Source of the DNA: a bacterium
GTDB lineage: Bacteria; Margulisbacteria; Marinamargulisbacteria; GCA-2716485; GCA-002719695
Length of the DNA: 48,482 bases
Assembly: GCA_002716725.1 (NCBI GenBank)
Contig: PBBX01000018.1
Location: 3,787-52,268, forward strand
Direction of reading: 5' to 3'
Under the pieces are notes generated by a model. The model ran no database searches. It had not been told where the DNA came from and was given only the letters and a program-made list of their open reading frames with translations. This document shows, in pieces, positions 35,534 to 44,021 of this stretch. Made by a program: the position numbers and the translations under genes. How positions within the stretch are numbered: position 1 is the first letter of the stretch; each line of letters opens with the position of its first letter.

Positions 35534-36046
35534 TTGAAATATTTAAAGTTTCAACATGTAATGTTAGAAATTCAAAATGATAGTACGATATCTTTTTCTT
35601 CATATTATCGTGAAGAACTCAAGGCAATACGAGAGTGCTTTATTGACTCTCTTAAAAAAAATTGCGACTTAATAATTCAAGAGGACAATCATCTAAACGT
35701 ACTAAATATTGAAGCAAACAAAATGCCTGAAACACCCCCGTTTGATCAATTAATACCATTTTTCATTAAATTGCTTAATGAAAAAGTAGTAAGAATAGAA
35801 AAAGCTTATCCTAAAACAGATTTTAGCTCATTAAGAATTAAATTAAACACCAGAATAAAAAAAGATATAAAAAATTTTAAGCATTTTAAGCATTATGAGT
35901 ATGTAGATTTAAGACAAAATTATAAAAATACTAAAGAAGCAGCAAAAAAATGTTTAAGACAAAATCATAAAAATACTAGAATAGCCCCAGAAGCAAGCCT
36001 AGCAGCTGGTAGCAATACGACTCACCCTTGTTGCGCTGTTTCATAA
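35534..36046 (+). CDS. Unknown protein ending in a CaaX-like box (CCAVS)
   Basis: No family recognised. The 170 residues from TTG 35534 are highly charged and helical (Lys-rich), with a near-duplicate LRQNYKNT / LRQNHKNT in the last third. The sequence terminates in HPCCAVS, where Cys-Ala-Val-Ser fits a eukaryotic farnesylation CaaX box, with a second Cys beside it. Other evidence is against a clean gene: there is no ATG until residue 10 and no Shine-Dalgarno site. Upstream (35334-35486) a different frame is open without a start, and downstream (36065-36244) the same frame reopens after two stops (59 codons, e.g. LKQRDRYADKYHIFKCLLQV). The locus may therefore be a partly decayed, once longer gene. 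Confidence 0.45.
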   Translation: MKYLKFQHVMLEIQNDSTISFSSYYREELKAIRECFIDSLKKNCDLIIQEDNHLNVLNIEANKMPETPPFDQLIPFFIKLLNEKVVRIEKAYPKTDFSSLRIKLNTRIKKDIKNFKHFKHYEYVDLRQNYKNTKEAAKKCLRQNHKNTRIAPEASLAAGSNTTHPCCAVS

Positions 36047-36206
36047 AAGATTATTAAAAAATAAAACCCTGTTCAATGTGATGTAGATAAATTAAAACAA
36101 AGAGATCGTTACGCTGATAAATACCATATATTTAAATGTCTCCTTCAAGTAATAAAACTTGCGAAGAATCCAGACTTTGACTATTATTCAATAAAGGATT
36201 GCAATT

Positions 36207-36569
36207 ATGACAGTAAGAGGCATTCGCGGTGCAACAACCGTTAACGCAAATACAAAAGAAAATATTATTGAAGAAACGATTATTCTTATTAATAGAATGA
36301 TAACCATAAATCATGTTGAAAAGGATGATATTGCTTCTATTTTTTTCTCTGTAACACGTGATTTAGATTCAACATTTCCAGCAACCGCTGCTCGTGAATT
36401 AAACTTAACCTATACCCCTCTATTATGTTTAAACGAAATTAATATCCCCGGTAGTATCAAAAAATGTATTCGTATTTTAATGCATATTAATACCAAACTA
36501 AAACAAAAAGACATTAAACATGTCTACTTAAACGAAGCTGTATCTCTTAGACCTGAATTTGCACGCTAG
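36207..36569 (+). CDS. aroH: Chorismate mutase, AroH class
   Basis: Monofunctional chorismate mutase (chorismate to prephenate) of the Bacillus AroH trimeric type, not the AroQ helical type. It is 120 residues, full length. The active-site set of the B. subtilis enzyme is preserved at nearly the same numbers: Arg7 (RGIRGATTV), Glu77 (CLNEINIPG), Arg89, Tyr107 and Arg115 (LNEAVSLRPEF). AAAGGA lies 8 nt before the ATG. It is followed directly by tyrA, whose GTG start shares a base with the aroH stop, so the two form a tyrosine/phenylalanine module. Confidence 0.95.
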   Translation: MTVRGIRGATTVNANTKENIIEETIILINRMITINHVEKDDIASIFFSVTRDLDSTFPATAARELNLTYTPLLCLNEINIPGSIKKCIRILMHINTKLKQKDIKHVYLNEAVSLRPEFAR

Positions 36570-37408
36570 TGTACCAATCAATTGGCATTATTGGCTGCGG
36601 ACTAATAGGAGGCTCCCTAGCCTTAAGCATACATAAACAATTTCCAACCATACCCCTCTATGGCATAGATCCAAAATCTGATTCCATTAAAGCCCACCCT
36701 CAAGCAAGCTGCTTCAAGCACCTATCAAGTACACTTACAGATCTACCGAAAGATATCGACATTATCTTTATTGCAACACCAATTCATAATACGCTAAAAA
36801 CAATCAAAGTCCTTAGTAACCACATTCAAGAATCAACAGTACTAACAGACGTAACAAGCACAAAAGAAAGCTTATTAAAAACAATTGAAGAATTATCCCT
36901 AAAAAACCCATATATTTCAGGTCATCCTATGGCAGGTAAAGAAATAACTGGGTTTGAAGCCGCATCAGAAACCCTATTTAAAGAGGCCCCTTATGTTTTA
37001 ATTACAAACTCTCACCAAAATCAAGAAGAAAAATTAACAACTTTTTTAACAAAAATGTCATGCAGAGTTATCAAACAAACAGCTCAAAAACATGATGAAT
37101 TAGTCGCATTAGTATCTCATCTTCCTTACCTAACAGCTACCGCCCTAATCGATGTTGCAACAAAAGAAAATTCCCAAGAAATAATTAAATCTATTTATGG
37201 TCCAGGCTTTAAAGATAGCACCCGCCTAGCGGCATCCTCTCCAGATTGGGGAAGTGATATTTGTGACCAAAACAAAGTCGCTATTACCAATTCCCTAGAT
37301 AAAATGATTCAATCATTAAAACAATTAAAGTCTGTTATCCAAACCTCTGAAATAGAAACACTTAAACACATTCTAGCGTCAAATAAACAAAAAAAAGACG
37401 AACTATAA
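36569..37408 (+). CDS. tyrA: Prephenate/arogenate dehydrogenase
   Basis: NAD(P)-dependent oxidative decarboxylation of prephenate (or arogenate) in tyrosine synthesis. The 279 residues show the Rossmann start IGIIGCGLIGGSLAL, FIATPIHNT, LTDVTSTKESLL, GHPMAGKEITGFEAA (substrate loop) and the C-terminal helical dimerisation domain with SHLPYLTATAL. GTG start, overlapping the aroH TAG by one base. There is no ACT domain, so feedback control through a fused regulator is absent. Substrate preference is not clear from sequence. Confidence 0.94.
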   Translation: MYQSIGIIGCGLIGGSLALSIHKQFPTIPLYGIDPKSDSIKAHPQASCFKHLSSTLTDLPKDIDIIFIATPIHNTLKTIKVLSNHIQESTVLTDVTSTKESLLKTIEELSLKNPYISGHPMAGKEITGFEAASETLFKEAPYVLITNSHQNQEEKLTTFLTKMSCRVIKQTAQKHDELVALVSHLPYLTATALIDVATKENSQEIIKSIYGPGFKDSTRLAASSPDWGSDICDQNKVAITNSLDKMIQSLKQLKSVIQTSEIETLKHILASNKQKKDEL

Positions 37409-37456
37409 TAGTTACTAGTGTAAAGATGATTTTAATTTAAGAATGGAAATCATAGT

Positions 37457-38263
37457 ATGTTAGCTAGAATTGCTCAACGCACCATGAGTATTGCTTCAAA
37501 CCCAAGCCTAAGACGCCATTCTTTAAACACCGCTCTTAAAATACACTTTCATTCTAAACTAGGGAAGTTACGTGCTACATCTCCTGGTTTCATGGGTATA
37601 ACAGATCTTGATGGTACATTAATGAATAGAGATTGTCCTCTTCCCCTGGATTTATTTATGATTTTTAAAAAAGTAGAAGCTCGTCTTTGCCCAGTCAGAA
37701 TCAGTACTGGAAGAAGTTATGGTTTTTTAAATGAGCATCCCTTACTAGCCCCCTTAGCTAATAAATCAGAAAATGAATATGGAGCAAAGCTAGGAAAAGA
37801 ACTTACCATTCCTTTTAGTAAAGCACAGCAAGCTCGTGCTGAAATAAGCGAAGTAAAAAAAATACTAAAAATGTTTAGTCCCTATAAAGTTGGTGATGAT
37901 ACTGAGTTTAGCTGTATATTTGCAATTAATTCTAATGATATAAAAACTGTAGCTGAACTTAAACAAATATATCAAGATCAAATAAAACCTTTATTTCCTA
38001 AGAATGAAATATTATTTAGTGAGCGATCATTAACAGTGCTACAGGTTCGAGCAAATACAGGAACTCAAAAAGGAGATAGTTTTCCTAATATTTTATTTGC
38101 TTTAGGCGATGATCCAACATTTGATAGCCCCTTGTTATATAAAGCAAAGCGTTTTTTCGCTGTAGGAAAACGATTTTATGATGAAAATTTAACTAAAAAA
38201 CCTAATTATTTTTTAAATAGCCCTAAAGAAGCTCAAGTCATATTAAGATATTTGGGAAGCTAA
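37457..38263 (+). CDS. HAD-family phosphatase, trehalose-phosphatase-like
   Basis: HAD hydrolase of 268 residues. Motif I is ITDLDGTLM (nucleophile Asp near residue 50), motif II RISTGRSYGFL, and the C-terminal motif GTQKGDSFPNILFALGDDPTFDSPLL follows the trehalose-6-phosphate phosphatase pattern (KG...ALGDDxxD), so a sugar-phosphate substrate is likely. No trehalose-phosphate synthase gene is nearby. The first 45 residues precede the domain and contain no Asp or Glu, with many Arg, Ser, Leu and Ala (MLARIAQRTMSIASNPSLRR), similar to organelle presequences. The coding sequence seems less biased to the local codon style (more mixed third positions), suggesting a distinct origin. Confidence 0.78.
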   Translation: MLARIAQRTMSIASNPSLRRHSLNTALKIHFHSKLGKLRATSPGFMGITDLDGTLMNRDCPLPLDLFMIFKKVEARLCPVRISTGRSYGFLNEHPLLAPLANKSENEYGAKLGKELTIPFSKAQQARAEISEVKKILKMFSPYKVGDDTEFSCIFAINSNDIKTVAELKQIYQDQIKPLFPKNEILFSERSLTVLQVRANTGTQKGDSFPNILFALGDDPTFDSPLLYKAKRFFAVGKRFYDENLTKKPNYFLNSPKEAQVILRYLGS

Positions 38264-38313
38264 TATGCAACAACTTCGATAATTAAAATGTTCTAACTAT
38301 ACAAAAATAACAA

Positions 38314-38967
38314 CTATAAATCATCTAAAACAGGTATACAAATATGCCCTGAACGCTTGATAATTCGAAAATCATAATTCTCCCGTAGGGTTAATTCACT
38401 AAGCGGAGCTATACGATCTAACTGGCCATGAAAAAACGTAATGTTTGTACCAGACACTGGCCATTCAAATGAAAACGTAACTAAATACTGAAGGCCTAGC
38501 AACAAGCGACTATAATCCCACTCAAATTGTGTATGAGCTCGTAAAAAAGGATCCTCATTTTTAAGAAATACTTTGCAGTTACCCCAAAAGGAATACAACA
38601 CACTCGCATCCCCTGCTTCAAGCCCTTTTTTTAAGGTAGCAATTTGAGTAGCTGTATATCTAGATCTAATTCCAGTAAACACAATGTTTTTAGCCTGATC
38701 AAACCGATTTAAAGATTGTGATAGCCATAATGCCCCCAAAGAAAATCCCATAATTGAAAACTTAGTAATAGCATACCTCTTAAACCAATCATCTACTGTT
38801 TCTGCTAAATTATATGGATTATAATCTGATATAAATAACATATTGGAATGCTTAATTGGCTTTACAACAAACATACCTAAAGTAGCCCACCCTGATAGAA
38901 TTATCCACGTATGATCTGCTTGATTATCAAGATAGTGATAATTGGGATTAGAATTGTTCAACGACAT
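38314..38967 (-). CDS. Alpha/beta hydrolase, probable pimeloyl-ACP methyl ester esterase
   Basis: Small alpha/beta hydrolase of 217 residues. The nucleophile elbow is MGFSLGALWLS (Ser in G-x-S-x-G), the acid HGQLDRIAPLS and the base RSGHICIP near the C-terminus, giving a complete Ser-Asp-His triad. Size, WIILSGWATLGMF near the N-terminus, and position directly after bioF fit the BioH/BioG role: cleaving the pimeloyl-ACP methyl ester to end the BioC-BioH pathway. The start overlaps the end of bioF. ATG at 38967 is preferred over a TTG two codons upstream (38973). The assignment as BioH or BioG is from context. Confidence 0.78.
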   Translation of the reverse strand: MSLNNSNPNYHYLDNQADHTWIILSGWATLGMFVVKPIKHSNMLFISDYNPYNLAETVDDWFKRYAITKFSIMGFSLGALWLSQSLNRFDQAKNIVFTGIRSRYTATQIATLKKGLEAGDASVLYSFWGNCKVFLKNEDPFLRAHTQFEWDYSRLLLGLQYLVTFSFEWPVSGTNITFFHGQLDRIAPLSELTLRENYDFRIIKRSGHICIPVLDDL

Positions 38968-40051
38968 AATCAATATCTGCTTTTGTATGAGATGATTTTA
39001 AAGAAAATCGAAATCGTTCTTTACCCTTTGGTACAGTTGGATGTCGAATGGCAGATACAGCAATACCCACATCTTTTAACTGAGAATAACGATCTAGCAA
39101 GGCTCTATTTCCAGGATAAATTAATGATAAAATATGATAATTGCCTAATAATGAAAGTCCTTTTTGGCTCATCATAGAAGTAAAATAAGCCGATATCTCT
39201 CGTAACCGCTGTCGCTGAATATCCATCGATTGTATCAATGACACGGCCTGATTCGTTGCAGCAATAACCGGAACCGGCAACGCCGTTGTATAAATAAACG
39301 CTCGACAACGATTAATCAAATAATCAGAAATTTCATTAGAGGTAGCAATAAATGCACCAAATGTTCCCATTGCTTTACCAAAGGTACCCACAAGATAAGT
39401 CGGTTTAATCCCAAATTGTGAACATAACCCTCGTCCTTGATCCCCTAAAACCCCAATAGCATGTGCTTCATCAACCATCAATTCCGTATCATAATCATAC
39501 GAAAACTGCTGCAACACATCTAATAAAGCAACATCCCCATCCATACTAAAAAGAGATTCTGTTACCAACAAACACCGCTTAAAATTAGATCGATGAGTCA
39601 TCAACAAAGTTTTCAGATGAGTCATATCATTATGCTGAAATCGTTTCATTGTTGCATTGCATAAATGCATCCCGTCCAACAAACTCGCATGACAATATTT
39701 ATCCGCAAGAATTAAATCTCCCTCCCCATACAATGTTGGAATAACCCCAGAATTAAGCTGAAAACCTGAATTAAAAACCAACACTTTTTCCATGCCCAAA
39801 AAATGAGCCAACGATTTTTCTAATGTCTCAAGCATTCCATAATTACCACTTAATAAACGTGATCCCGTAGAGCCAAAACCATAGTCTTTCATAGCTGATA
39901 TTGCAGCTTGAACCAAAGCATCATGAGTTGCTAAATTTAAATAATCATTTGAATGAAATTGATATAAAAGAGACTCGTCTCTATTGGGCAAAATCCGATA
40001 CAATAGGGATTCTTTTAATTCTGTTAATGCCTCGTTAAAATCTAAGTCCAT
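38948..40051 (-). CDS. bioF: 8-amino-7-oxononanoate synthase (BioF)
   Basis: PLP-dependent alpha-oxoamine synthase condensing pimeloyl-ACP with alanine. The 367 residues show FHSNDYLNLATHDALV, GSTGSRLLSGNYGMLETLE, NSGFQLNSGVI, MVDEAHAIGVLGDQGRG (PLP-ring Asp and His) and VGTFGKAMGTFGAF (Schiff-base Lys). 2-amino-3-ketobutyrate ligase is the close alternative, but the esterase downstream and bioC in the window favour BioF. I start at ATG 40051, with GAGG 6 nt before it; a TTG at 40063 would add four residues. It is transcribed divergently from truB, with the two promoter regions overlapping. Confidence 0.9.
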   Translation of the reverse strand: MDLDFNEALTELKESLLYRILPNRDESLLYQFHSNDYLNLATHDALVQAAISAMKDYGFGSTGSRLLSGNYGMLETLEKSLAHFLGMEKVLVFNSGFQLNSGVIPTLYGEGDLILADKYCHASLLDGMHLCNATMKRFQHNDMTHLKTLLMTHRSNFKRCLLVTESLFSMDGDVALLDVLQQFSYDYDTELMVDEAHAIGVLGDQGRGLCSQFGIKPTYLVGTFGKAMGTFGAFIATSNEISDYLINRCRAFIYTTALPVPVIAATNQAVSLIQSMDIQRQRLREISAYFTSMMSQKGLSLLGNYHILSLIYPGNRALLDRYSQLKDVGIAVSAIRHPTVPKGKERFRFSLKSSHTKADIDYVVEQF

Positions 40052-40067
40052 CGTTAGCCTCAAAGTA

Positions 40068-40076
40068 TGCTATCAT
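40068..40076 (+). promoter_or_regulatory. Extended -10 promoter of truB (leaderless)
   Basis: TGC-TATCAT is followed by exactly seven bases and the ATG at 40084. On the opposite strand CATACT (40064-40069) is a candidate -10 box for bioF, so the two divergent promoters overlap and could compete for polymerase. Confidence 0.6.
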
Positions 40077-40083
40077 TACACGC

Positions 40084-40755
40084 ATGGCTTTTGAAGGCAT
40101 CTTAACCATAAACAAACCCGCTAATATCACATCCTATGATGTCATACGAAACATAAAAAAAATTATTGGCAAACAAAAAATTGGTCATGCAGGAACGTTA
40201 GATCCCTTTGCAACTGGCATTTTAATCATTGCCATCGGAAAAAAATTTACGAAACAATTATCCACCTACCAAGCCATGACAAAAACATATCATTTTACCA
40301 TTCAATTAGGAATCGAAACATCCACTCTCGATCCAGAAGGCGACATCATCGCTGAATCCCCAATCACAACTACCTACCCCGTTAATACCATTAAAAAGGT
40401 TTTAGCAAGCTTTAAAGGAAAAACCCAGCAAACCCCTCCTGCTTTTAGCGCCAAAAAAATCAACGGTCAACGAGCTTACAAATTAGCCCGACAAGGAAAA
40501 AACGTTGCCTTAGAACCAACGACTATCACTATTCATGACATCGATTTACTCCATTACGATGATACACAACAACAACTCGAATGTCGTGTAACCTGTGAAA
40601 AAGGAACTTATATCCGATCCCTAAGTCGTGATATAGCAAAACAATTAAACACGGTTGGCTACACAAAAACATTAGTAAGAGAAGCGGTCGGCAATCATAC
40701 CTTAACAAAGGCTATTAATATCGACGAATTAGCCACTCATTTAATAAAAAACTAA
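40084..40755 (+). CDS. truB: tRNA pseudouridine-55 synthase
   Basis: Forms pseudouridine 55 in the T loop of tRNAs. The 223 residues show GILTINKPANITSYDV and IGHAGTLDPFATGIL with catalytic Asp40, then TPPAFSAKKINGQRAYKLAR and CEKGTYIRSLSRDI. The C-terminal PUA domain is missing, giving the short bacterial form. It heads a truB-ribF-menA transcript with a predicted leaderless start. In many bacteria it follows rbfA; here that pair is 27 kb apart. Confidence 0.95.
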   Translation: MAFEGILTINKPANITSYDVIRNIKKIIGKQKIGHAGTLDPFATGILIIAIGKKFTKQLSTYQAMTKTYHFTIQLGIETSTLDPEGDIIAESPITTTYPVNTIKKVLASFKGKTQQTPPAFSAKKINGQRAYKLARQGKNVALEPTTITIHDIDLLHYDDTQQQLECRVTCEKGTYIRSLSRDIAKQLNTVGYTKTLVREAVGNHTLTKAINIDELATHLIKN

Positions 40756-40756
40756 C

Positions 40757-41623
40757 ATGAGCATCACATTAACAAGCTATGGCCCCAAAACAAAAGCTAA
40801 ATCGTTAGGGCTTGGCGTATTTGATGGCATTCATAAAGGCCATCAAGCAATTCTATCTCAATGCGATAGCTTATTAACCTTTAACCCTCATCCCGTAACC
40901 ATTCTCAACAAGGCCATCACCCTTGAGCGATTAACCACCATTGAAGAAATGACACACTACATTCCAAAACTATTTGTTTTAGAATTTAATCAAAGCATAG
41001 CGACTCTATCAGCTCATGATTTTCTTAACAAGATTATTTTAGAAAAAATTAATCCTGATACCATTGTTATTGGTTATGATTATCATTTTGGTAAAAATAA
41101 AGAAGGCACCCCTGAAATCTTTAAACAATGGTGTAATAATCATAATATCCCGATAAGTATAGTCGAGCCCATCTCAAATAATACTCAAATTATAAAAAGC
41201 AAAGCTATTCGAACTCAATTAAAAGAAGGCAATATCAATCAAGCTCTGGATGATTTAGGCCACCCATATTTAATGATTGGCACCGTCGTTAAAGGAGATA
41301 ATCGTGGCAAAGAACTCGGATTTCCTACAGCCAACTTAATGTTTCCAACTGAAAAACTAATTCCCCAACATGGTGTCTATAAAGCAAGCATAACAATAGA
41401 AAACAAACACTATAAAACCATGCTCTACATTGGAAAGCGTCCTACCTTTAATGCAACAACCCCTACTGTTGAAGCCTTTATATTAGATTTTAAAGGAAAC
41501 TTATACGACCAATCCATCTGCCTATATATCGAACACTATCTAAGGCCCGAAAAAAAATTTCCTAATAAAGAATCCTTAATAAAACAAATTCATCAGGATA
41601 TTCACGATGCCTACGGCCATTAA
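40757..41623 (+). CDS. ribF: Bifunctional riboflavin kinase / FAD synthetase
   Basis: Makes FMN and FAD from riboflavin. N-terminal FAD synthetase domain: GLGVFDGIHKGHQA (18-31) with the HxGH motif, SLLTFNPHP, and KSKAIRTQL. C-terminal flavokinase domain: GDNRGKELGFPTANL (about 180), GVYKASI, and EAFILDF (catalytic Glu). It has 288 residues, a little shorter than usual. It starts 1 nt after the truB stop; the menA ATG lies inside its last codons (17-nt overlap). Confidence 0.95.
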   Translation: MSITLTSYGPKTKAKSLGLGVFDGIHKGHQAILSQCDSLLTFNPHPVTILNKAITLERLTTIEEMTHYIPKLFVLEFNQSIATLSAHDFLNKIILEKINPDTIVIGYDYHFGKNKEGTPEIFKQWCNNHNIPISIVEPISNNTQIIKSKAIRTQLKEGNINQALDDLGHPYLMIGTVVKGDNRGKELGFPTANLMFPTEKLIPQHGVYKASITIENKHYKTMLYIGKRPTFNATTPTVEAFILDFKGNLYDQSICLYIEHYLRPEKKFPNKESLIKQIHQDIHDAYGH

Positions 41624-42479
41624 CTATTGGATTTTAGCCACACGCCCCAAAACATTAGCCGCCAGTTTAGCGCCTGTCATCATGGGGCTTGTACTAGCAT
41701 CTTCCTATGTAAATATTCTCAATAGATATGCTGCAATAACACTATTATGTGCCATGCTAATTCAAATAGGAACAAACCTAGCAAACGATTACTACGACTT
41801 TAAAAAAGGAACCGATACAAAAAAACGAAAAGGCCCTACACGTATGGCACAAGCTGGATTCATAAAACCAACGCAATTAAAAAACGTTGCGATTACATTA
41901 TTTTCCCTCGCATTTACCTTCGGCTTAATACTCGTATATAAGGGAGGACTTCCCATACTATTCATAGGGATTATCAGCATTATCTGCGGATTTTGGTACA
42001 CAGCAGGACCGATCGCACTAGCCTATATTGGTTTAGGCGATCTATTTGCTTTCTTATTTTTTGGGCCCATTGCTGTTAGCGGCACCTACTATATCCAAAC
42101 CTTAACCCTACACCCAAACGTTATTATACTAGGCAGTGGTATCGGACTATTAGCAACGGCACTAATAACCGTTAATAATATTCGTGATATAGAAGAAGAT
42201 AAACAAAATAAGAAAAACACCTTAATTGTACGTTTTGGGACACCCTTTGGAAAAATAGAATATATGAGCTGCTTATTCCTATCCTGTTATATCCTTTACA
42301 CTCATATTCCTCCATCAAACACCCTACTACTAGCTCTCATTCCATACATACTATGTAATATCCATAATAGCTACAAACTATTAACAAGCACCGGAAAAGC
42401 CCTCAACAAAGTATTAGCTCAAACAGGGTTCTTAATCATTAGTTATGCTATTATAATGACATTATCATTTACAGTATAG
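41607..42479 (+). CDS. menA: 1,4-dihydroxy-2-naphthoate polyprenyltransferase
   Basis: UbiA-superfamily membrane enzyme attaching the prenyl tail in menaquinone synthesis. It has 290 residues and eight to nine hydrophobic helices. First Asp-rich motif NLANDYYDFKKGTDT, then the MenA-specific KGPTRMAQAGFIKP, FWYTAGPIALAYIGLGDLFA and the second motif NNIRDIEEDKQNKKNTL. These distinguish it from UbiA and chlorophyll synthases. The ATG overlaps the end of ribF. It implies menaquinone-dependent respiration, although other men genes are outside the window. Confidence 0.93.
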   Translation: MPTAINYWILATRPKTLAASLAPVIMGLVLASSYVNILNRYAAITLLCAMLIQIGTNLANDYYDFKKGTDTKKRKGPTRMAQAGFIKPTQLKNVAITLFSLAFTFGLILVYKGGLPILFIGIISIICGFWYTAGPIALAYIGLGDLFAFLFFGPIAVSGTYYIQTLTLHPNVIILGSGIGLLATALITVNNIRDIEEDKQNKKNTLIVRFGTPFGKIEYMSCLFLSCYILYTHIPPSNTLLLALIPYILCNIHNSYKLLTSTGKALNKVLAQTGFLIISYAIIMTLSFTV

Positions 42480-42501
42480 AAAATCAAAAAAGGAGTTTCA
42501 C

Positions 42502-43575
42502 ATGAAACAATTAATCATAACACTAAGTATCTTACTAAGTCTGACAACATCTCAACTAATGGCCATCTATAATGACGACGTTAACATTAGCGGAAGTTAT
42601 TTAGGAATACTGAATAGCCTATCTCCTAGCAATCAACGAACTCAGTTTGATTTTGCAACCAATATTAATGTTGAATTTAATCTGGCTAAGAACATGACCG
42701 GCATCATTCAATTACAAAGTGGAGCAGGAAACGGCAGCCTAGGCTTTGTAGGTCCAGTTGCTCAATTAACGGATATTAATATTCAATATACACACCCTCA
42801 ATCTAAATCAACCGTTACCATAGGATCCTTTGATCTTCCATTTGGCAAAGGCGTAAATTATCTCAGCAATAATGGCAATACCTTTCAAAGCCCATTTATT
42901 TTAAATTCACTTACCTATAGTGCTTTAGCGGGACCTATTGGCACATTAAACACCCTAGGTATAAAACTAGAAAACACAATATCTGCTTTTGAAACAACCC
43001 TTGCTTTAAGTAATGGAACAGGAGAAGATGCTAATAACAGTCAAAAAAACTTTCTTTATCTCGTTTCGTTAGGAACAACTCAACTATCAGACAAACTATA
43101 TGTTGGAGCAACTTATACTACAAGTGAGGATTCTCAAGATACCAGTAATAGTAGCTATCAAACTAATTTTTCAGGCTGGTTAGTTGATCTTAATATCGAA
43201 TTAATGCCTCAGTTAAGTTTTAAAAACCATATCGGCCAATTAACATACAATGATAATAATACTACTACAAAAGATGATGTTAGTATTGCAAAAAGTGAAA
43301 TAAAATATAAAATTGATTCATTATTTATTGCTGGACGATACTCGTACTGGCAACCTCTAGATTCTAATGGAAATTCAACAGGAATATCCGCTGATGCTAT
43401 AACCCCAGGACTATCATTAGCTACTATCACAGATACAACCATTACACGTTGGCAACTTGGCATAGGATATGAAATAAACAAAAATACACTAGCAAGAGCC
43501 GATGTTATAATGGACGATTACCAACATGGTTCTGATTACAAAGGGATTATTATTGGTCTTAATAGTCGCTTTTAA
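42502..43575 (+). CDS. Outer-membrane beta-barrel (porin-like) protein
   Basis: 357-residue exported barrel. Residues 1-21 form a signal peptide ending SQLMA. The mature chain is made of repeated amphipathic strands (e.g. FDFATNINVEFNLAKNMTG, KLYVGATYTTSE, LFIAGRYSYWQP) and ends in a Phe-terminated strand (IIIGLNSRF), the classical barrel-assembly signal. No family can be named with confidence; it is compatible with a small-solute porin. AAGGAG lies 6 nt before the ATG. It starts 22 nt after menA and could be cotranscribed. Confidence 0.8.
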   Translation: MKQLIITLSILLSLTTSQLMAIYNDDVNISGSYLGILNSLSPSNQRTQFDFATNINVEFNLAKNMTGIIQLQSGAGNGSLGFVGPVAQLTDINIQYTHPQSKSTVTIGSFDLPFGKGVNYLSNNGNTFQSPFILNSLTYSALAGPIGTLNTLGIKLENTISAFETTLALSNGTGEDANNSQKNFLYLVSLGTTQLSDKLYVGATYTTSEDSQDTSNSSYQTNFSGWLVDLNIELMPQLSFKNHIGQLTYNDNNTTTKDDVSIAKSEIKYKIDSLFIAGRYSYWQPLDSNGNSTGISADAITPGLSLATITDTTITRWQLGIGYEINKNTLARADVIMDDYQHGSDYKGIIIGLNSRF

Positions 43576-43740
43576 TTTTCAAAAAATTTCAGTTATTTTT
43601 AAAACATACTCTATTAATTATAGATATTGCAAGTTATTCACGTCCAAACTCTACCTTATCTTAAGCAGACAAAAAAGTATTTTCTATGACTAATAACACT
43701 AAAAGAAAAACCACATATAAATCAAAAAAACAATTAAAAG

Positions 43741-43816
43741 TGGTGGGCGATACTAGACTCGAACTAGTGACCTACGGCGTGTAAAGCCGGTGCTCTACCA
43801 ACTGAGCTAATCGCCC
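43741..43816 (-). tRNA. tRNA-Val (TAC anticodon)
   Basis: Minus-strand 76-nt cloverleaf. Acceptor arms GGGCGAT and ATCGCCC pair fully. D arm GCTC/GAGC with AGTTGGTA loop, anticodon loop TTTACAC giving anticodon TAC, T arm ACTAG-TTCGAGT-CTAGT. The first pair of the anticodon stem is a C-T mismatch. The 3' CCA is encoded. The rest of the 43576-44021 gap shows nothing else I recognise. Confidence 0.95.
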
Positions 43817-44021
43817 AAAAAAATATGGATATAGATTTTACCACAAACTTAATCACTTGTTAAAGAACACAAGCCCATTATTTTAAAAAAATTAAACGAT
43901 ACCTAACATTATCATTAGTCACCCCCCTATACACCTTGATTCTTTACCTCCCCAACAGTTCATCTTATAATATACTTGTAAATAATATACGATAATAAAA
44001 TATAAACCTTAAAGAACCACT

